Shown: one piece after another, positions 6,102-9,202 of the stretch
Position numbering within the stretch: position 1 is the stretch's first letter
Layout of the letters: each line of letters starts with the position of its first letter
Assembly (NCBI GenBank): GCA_015487455.1
Contig: WFPR01000239.1
Location: 1-9,202, forward strand
DNA length: 9,202 bases
Source: Candidatus Bipolaricaulota bacterium
Lineage (GTDB): Bacteria > Bipolaricaulota > Bipolaricaulia > RBG-16-55-9
Direction: 5' to 3'
The notes under the pieces: generated by a model
The model's input: the letters and a program-made list of their open reading frames with translations, nothing else
Told to the model about the DNA's origin: nothing
Database searches by the model: none
Made by a program: the position numbers and the translations under genes

Positions 6102-6575
6102 ATGCGAGCGCTTACGGTGAGGGACTTGCTCCCCTTCTCGCAGACGGAGCCGACGGTGGTGTCAGAAAGGACCCCCCTTCGGGAGGTCGTCCAAAAGATG
6201 GTGGAGGACCCGCGGACGCGCGAGGTCTACGTCGTGGACGAGGAGGGGCGCTTCGTGGGGGTGATCACGCTGCGGCGGCTGGCCCGCTGGGCCTTCGCCT
6301 TCGCCCGCGAGCTGCCCGGCGACGCGAGCACGAGCCCCACGGAGCTTTTGGACTTCCTCAGCGCTGAGACGGCCGGGGACCTGGCGCTGCGCAAGCCCGC
6401 CTACGTCCGCCTCGACGACCCGCTGGAGACGCTGCTCCGGGTGATGTTCCGCTACGACGTCAACGAGATCCCCGTCGTCTCCCCGGAGGGGCGCATCGTC
6501 GGGAACCTCAACATGCTCGAAATTTTGGGCGCTTGGCTCGAGGGGCGGCTTCGCGGGGGGGCGCGCGAGCGCTAG
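6102..6575 (+). CDS. two-CBS-domain protein
   Basis: A 157-residue soluble protein made almost entirely of a CBS (Bateman) pair: CBS1 at about 15-62 (VVDEEGRFVGVITLRRL) and CBS2 at about 91-145 (IPVVSPEGRIVGNLNML), joined by a linker rich in aromatic, charged and Ser/Thr residues. Such pairs bind AMP, ATP, SAM or cyclic dinucleotides and gate partner enzymes or channels. The ATG follows the antiporter stop by a single base, and GGAGGG at 6091-6096 serves as Shine-Dalgarno inside the antiporter's end, so the two are almost certainly translated from one mRNA. I infer that it senses adenine nucleotides and controls the antiporter. No catalytic domain or DNA-binding domain is present. Confidence 0.9.
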   Translation: MRALTVRDLLPFSQTEPTVVSERTPLREVVQKMVEDPRTREVYVVDEEGRFVGVITLRRLARWAFAFARELPGDASTSPTELLDFLSAETAGDLALRKPAYVRLDDPLETLLRVMFRYDVNEIPVVSPEGRIVGNLNMLEILGAWLEGRLRGGARER

Positions 6576-6619
6576 ACTTGCGCGCTGGCGGGCGCGGCTG
6601 GCCCTCGAGCCCCCGAAGC

Positions 6620-6628
6620 TGCTAGAAT
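6620..6628 (+). promoter_or_regulatory. extended -10 promoter candidate for tdh
   Basis: TG-n-TAGAAT is an extended -10 element matching TATAAT at five of six positions, placed in the 87-base gap between the CBS gene and tdh. Transcription would start near 6635, leaving a leader of about 28 bases that contains the GGGGAGGG Shine-Dalgarno. No clear -35 is seen, which is usual for extended -10 promoters. Confidence 0.55.
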
Positions 6629-6662
6629 TCCCTACGCCGAGCGAGGGGAGGGATGGAGGCCC

Positions 6663-7706
6663 GTGACGAGCGACACGATGCGCGCGGTGGTCAAGGCCGA
6701 GCCCGGGCCGGGGCTCGCGCTCCAGCGGGTCCCCGTCCCCGAGCCGGGGCCCGACGAGGTGCTCGTCAAGGTCAAGGCGGCCTCCATCTGCGGGACGGAC
6801 CTTCACATCTGGCGTTGGGACCCCTGGGCCCAAGGGCGCTTGAAGCCCCCCCTGGTGATCGGCCACGAGGTCTGCGGCGAGGTCGTCGCCACCGGCCGTG
6901 ACGTCACGGGCGTCGAGGTGGGCGCGTACGTCTCGGCCGAGAGCCACGTCGTCTGCGGCGTCTGCGACATGTGCCGCACCGGCAAGGGGCACCTCTGCCG
7001 CAACACCCAGATCTTGGGCGTCGATCGGGACGGCGGCTTCGCCGAATACGTGTGCATCCCGGCGATCAACGCCTGGCCCAACCCGCCCGAGATGCCCCCC
7101 GAGATCGCCTCCCTGCAGGAGAACTTCGGCAACGCGGTGCACACGGCGTTCGCGGCCGACGTGCGGGCCAAGAAGGTGCTGGTGACGGGCTGCGGCCCCG
7201 TGGGGCTGATGGCCATCGCCGTCGCCAAGGCCCTGGGGGCGCGGGCCGTCTACGCCACGGACGTCCAGCCGTACCGCCTGGAGCTGGCCCGGCGCATGGG
7301 GGCCGACCTCGCCCTGAACGCCCGCGAGGTCGACGTCGTCCGAGCGCTGCGGGAGGCGACGGAGGGCGAGGAGGTGGACGTGCTGCTGGAGATGAGCGGC
7401 GCGCCGGAGGCGCTGCGCCAGGGGCTCGAGCTCGTCAAGCCCGGCGGCGAGGTCGCCCTGCTCGGGCTGCACGGGCGGCCCGTCCAGCTTGATGTCGATA
7501 ATTTGATCGTGTTCAAGGGGCTGACGGTCCGTGGGGTCATCGGCCGCAGGCTCTGGGAGACGTGGTACCAGGCGCGGGGGCTGCTGCGCTCCGGGGCCGT
7601 GGACCTGCGCCCGATCGTCACCCATCGCTTTCCCCTGGACGAGTTCGAGCGGGCCTTCGAGCTGATGGCCTCCGGGGAGTGCGGCAAGGTCGTGCTCGTG
7701 CCCTAG
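6663..7706 (+). CDS. tdh: L-threonine 3-dehydrogenase
   Basis: A 347-residue zinc-dependent medium-chain dehydrogenase that oxidises L-threonine to 2-amino-3-ketobutyrate with NAD+. Catalytic zinc ligands are C43 (in SICGTDLHIW), H68 and E69 (GHEVCGE). The structural zinc site is C98, C101, C104 and C112. ENFGNAVHTA (153-162) is a hallmark of threonine dehydrogenase rather than other alcohol or polyol dehydrogenases. The Rossmann motif GCGPVG (176-181), with an Asp at the end of the second strand (YATDVQ), indicates NAD+ preference. I chose the GTG at 6663 because GGGGAGGG (6645-6652) is 10 bases upstream. ATG at 6678 is a possible alternative five codons in. The product needs Kbl for cleavage to glycine and acetyl-CoA, and the alpha-oxoamine synthase at 58-1239 is the only candidate in view. 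The nrdJ-like gene begins 14 bases after the stop. Confidence 0.93.
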   Translation: MTSDTMRAVVKAEPGPGLALQRVPVPEPGPDEVLVKVKAASICGTDLHIWRWDPWAQGRLKPPLVIGHEVCGEVVATGRDVTGVEVGAYVSAESHVVCGVCDMCRTGKGHLCRNTQILGVDRDGGFAEYVCIPAINAWPNPPEMPPEIASLQENFGNAVHTAFAADVRAKKVLVTGCGPVGLMAIAVAKALGARAVYATDVQPYRLELARRMGADLALNAREVDVVRALREATEGEEVDVLLEMSGAPEALRQGLELVKPGGEVALLGLHGRPVQLDVDNLIVFKGLTVRGVIGRRLWETWYQARGLLRSGAVDLRPIVTHRFPLDEFERAFELMASGECGKVVLVP

Positions 7707-7720
7707 CGGGGGGATGGACA

Positions 7721-9202
7721 ATGGCCGAATTGAAGCTCTCGGAGAACGCGCGGCGGGTGCTGGAGGCCCGTTATCTGCGGCGGAACGAGAGGCGAGAGAT
7801 CATCGAGACGCCGGAGGAGCTGTTCGCGCGGGTGGCCCGCGCCGTGGCCGAGGCCGAGCTGCTCCTGGGGAGCGCCCGCCGAGCAAAAGAGTGGGAGGAG
7901 CGCTTCTACGAGCTGTTGACGTCTCTGGATTTTCTGCCCAACAGCCCGACGCTCATGAACGCGGGGACGCCGCTGGGGCAGCTCAGCGCCTGCTTCGAGC
8001 CCGAACAGCTCATCCAGACCGTGGAGGGGCCAAAGCGCATCTGCGACGTCAGGGTGGGCAATCGGGTGCTCACCCACCGGGGGCGGGCCCGGCCCGTCGT
8101 GCAGACGTTCCGACGGCGGGCGGATCGACTGCTTGAGATCTCGGTCCACAAGCTCCCGAAGGGGACGCTGCGGGTCACCCCCGAACACCCGGTGCTGGCC
8201 CTCCGTCGGGAGGAGCTGGTGGAGGGGGCCGAGCCGCGGCCGCGCTGGCTCCTCGCCGGAGCGCTGCGCGAGGGGGACTACGTGGCCCTCACGTGGGATC
8301 GCGAGGTGCATCAAGACAAGAGCGAGCTGCGGGCTACCGAGATCTTGAGGGAGGTCCTTGACGACGAGCTGGAGGTGCTCGACGGCCGCGTGTACAAGCG
8401 CAACCGGGACGTCCGCGTGTACGCGCGCCGGGACGGCTCGCTGGCCGTTCAGCTTCGGCAGCGCTCCGGGCGGCTCTCTAAACAGATCAAGCCCATTCGG
8501 GAGCGCATCCCCATCGACGGGGAGCTGATGCGACTGTTTGGTTACTACCTCAGTGAAGGGAGCTGCAGCGACACCTGCGTGCGCTTCACCTTCGGGCCCG
8601 ACGAGGAGCTCTACGCGCGGGACGTCATCGGGCTGATGGAGCGCAAGTTCGGGGTCTCCGCCCACGTCGAGCGCCAGACGGCCCGGGGCGAGCACCGCTG
8701 GCTGACGGTGCGCTTTCACTCAAAGCTGCTGGCGGCCTTCTTCCGCGCCGTGCTGGGGGCGGGCTTCCGGGGGAAGCGCCTCCCGGCGTGGGCACTGCGT
8801 CTGCCCGATGATCTGCAGCGCGAGCTGCTCATCGGGCTCTTCCGTGGCGACGGCTGCATTTTCCCCAACGGCCACAACGTGAACGTCAAGCTTGTGCTCT
8901 CGAACCTCACGCTCATCCACGCGGCGCAGATCCTGCTGTTGCGCCAAGGGCTGGTCCCCACCCTGCGGGTGGAGAGCCGCCCCAAGGGGGCTACGGCGCA
9001 GCCGTTCGGCGTGTACATCAGCGGCGTCAAGGCCGTCGCGTTGGCGCGGGCGATCGCTGGGCGCCCCTACGAGCACAACGGCCTCGAGTGGAAGCGCTAT
9101 CGCGTCTTGAACGACGGGACAGTGCTCCTCCCCATCACCCGCATCGAGGAGCGCGCCTACGGCGACGAGGTCTTCAACCTGGAGGTCGCCGAGGACCACA
9201 GC
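7721..9202 (+). CDS. nrdJ: adenosylcobalamin-dependent ribonucleotide reductase with intein, partial
   Basis: The frame is open from the ATG at 7721 to the window edge (494 codons, no stop). Residues 1-90 are the N-terminus of a class II ribonucleotide reductase: a helical region LSENARRVLEARYL, ETPEELFARVA, then FLPNSPTLMNAGT and LGQLSA. In uninterrupted homologues the next residues are C-F-V-L-P-V; here C91 begins an intein that fills the rest of the window. The Cys is the redox-active residue of the substrate-reducing pair. Without splicing the reductase cannot work. The mature enzyme would reduce ribonucleotides to deoxyribonucleotides using a B12-derived thiyl radical. The Shine-Dalgarno (a G-run at 7708-7713) is mediocre, and the short 14-base gap suggests co-transcription with tdh. 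A start at 7714 is in another frame. Class II rather than class I is judged from the N-terminal sequence and is likely, not proven. Confidence 0.88.
   Translation, partial: MAELKLSENARRVLEARYLRRNERREIIETPEELFARVARAVAEAELLLGSARRAKEWEERFYELLTSLDFLPNSPTLMNAGTPLGQLSACFEPEQLIQTVEGPKRICDVRVGNRVLTHRGRARPVVQTFRRRADRLLEISVHKLPKGTLRVTPEHPVLALRREELVEGAEPRPRWLLAGALREGDYVALTWDREVHQDKSELRATEILREVLDDELEVLDGRVYKRNRDVRVYARRDGSLAVQLRQRSGRLSKQIKPIRERIPIDGELMRLFGYYLSEGSCSDTCVRFTFGPDEELYARDVIGLMERKFGVSAHVERQTARGEHRWLTVRFHSKLLAAFFRAVLGAGFRGKRLPAWALRLPDDLQRELLIGLFRGDGCIFPNGHNVNVKLVLSNLTLIHAAQILLLRQGLVPTLRVESRPKGATAQPFGVYISGVKAVALARAIAGRPYEHNGLEWKRYRVLNDGTVLLPITRIEERAYGDEVFNLEVAEDHS
7991..9202 (+). mobile_element. 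LAGLIDADG intein in nrdJ (C-terminal end outside window)
   Basis: The intein begins at Cys91 of the host protein. The splicing blocks are visible. Block A runs from C91 through the segment VGNRVLTH. Block B is RVTPEHPVL, with the conserved T153-x-x-H156. Block F is VFNLEVAEDHS, ending at the window edge. Block G (His-Asn followed by Cys, Ser or Thr) should come about ten residues further on. A two-motif homing endonuclease lies between: LFGYYLSEGS (272-281, acidic E279) and LLIGLFRGDGC (369-379, acidic D377). Both acidic residues are kept, so the nuclease may be active. The first motif is coded with unusually many A/T third positions for this window, consistent with horizontal entry. 404 intein residues are present, which fits a full-size intein of slightly over 410. 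Confidence 0.92.

Noticed and set aside
6555..6600. Possible terminator after the CBS gene
   Set aside because: GC-rich arms such as GCGCGC recur, but there is no stable compact hairpin with a T-run, so I cannot support a terminator.
6162..7721. 519-codon minus-strand open frame across the CBS gene and tdh
   Set aside because: Both sense-strand genes are unmistakable. The antisense product is rich in His, Asp and Gly, with no recognisable domain.
7703..9199. Minus-strand open frames of 338 and 159 codons opposite the reductase/intein
   Set aside because: The sense frame carries clear reductase, intein and endonuclease motifs through the whole stretch.

Overview
The window is a dense, very GC-rich bacterial chromosomal segment with strong G/C bias at third codon positions. 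It holds ten genes in three transcription blocks. I see no rRNA, tRNA, CRISPR array or insertion sequence. The only selfish element is an intein, interrupting a ribonucleotide reductase gene at the right edge. The mix of class II (B12-dependent) ribonucleotide reductase, a TrmI-type tRNA m1A58 methyltransferase, an intein and apparently leaderless promoters suggests a thermophilic or deep-branching bacterium (Deinococcus-Thermus, Chloroflexota or a candidate phylum). The lineage cannot be fixed from sequence reading alone.

Left block (58-2676, + strand): four genes joined end to end, each start overlapping the previous stop as ATGA. They are a PLP-dependent alpha-oxoamine synthase most like serine palmitoyltransferase, a small DUF5678-like protein, a retropepsin-like aspartic protease and the tRNA methyltransferase. 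The block meets a convergent ZIP metal transporter gene (3413-2673, - strand) whose stop codon overlaps the methyltransferase stop.

Middle block (3516-6575, + strand): a Nudix hydrolase, a tandem-domain universal stress protein, a cation:proton antiporter and a two-CBS-domain protein, with gaps of 5, 30 and 1 bases. Three of the four belong to families that bind or hydrolyse adenine nucleotides. A nucleotide-responsive ion-transport operon is a reasonable inference. The 102-base divergent region between the ZIP and Nudix genes carries TAnnnT -10-like elements exactly 8 bases before both ATGs, plus a 10-base tandem repeat and two inverted repeats.

Right block (6663-9202, + strand): L-threonine 3-dehydrogenase, preceded by an extended -10 promoter candidate, then 14 bases later the start of an adenosylcobalamin-dependent ribonucleotide reductase. 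After 90 residues the reductase is interrupted at a conserved cysteine by an intein with a LAGLIDADG homing endonuclease. The window ends about ten residues before the expected C-terminal splice junction.
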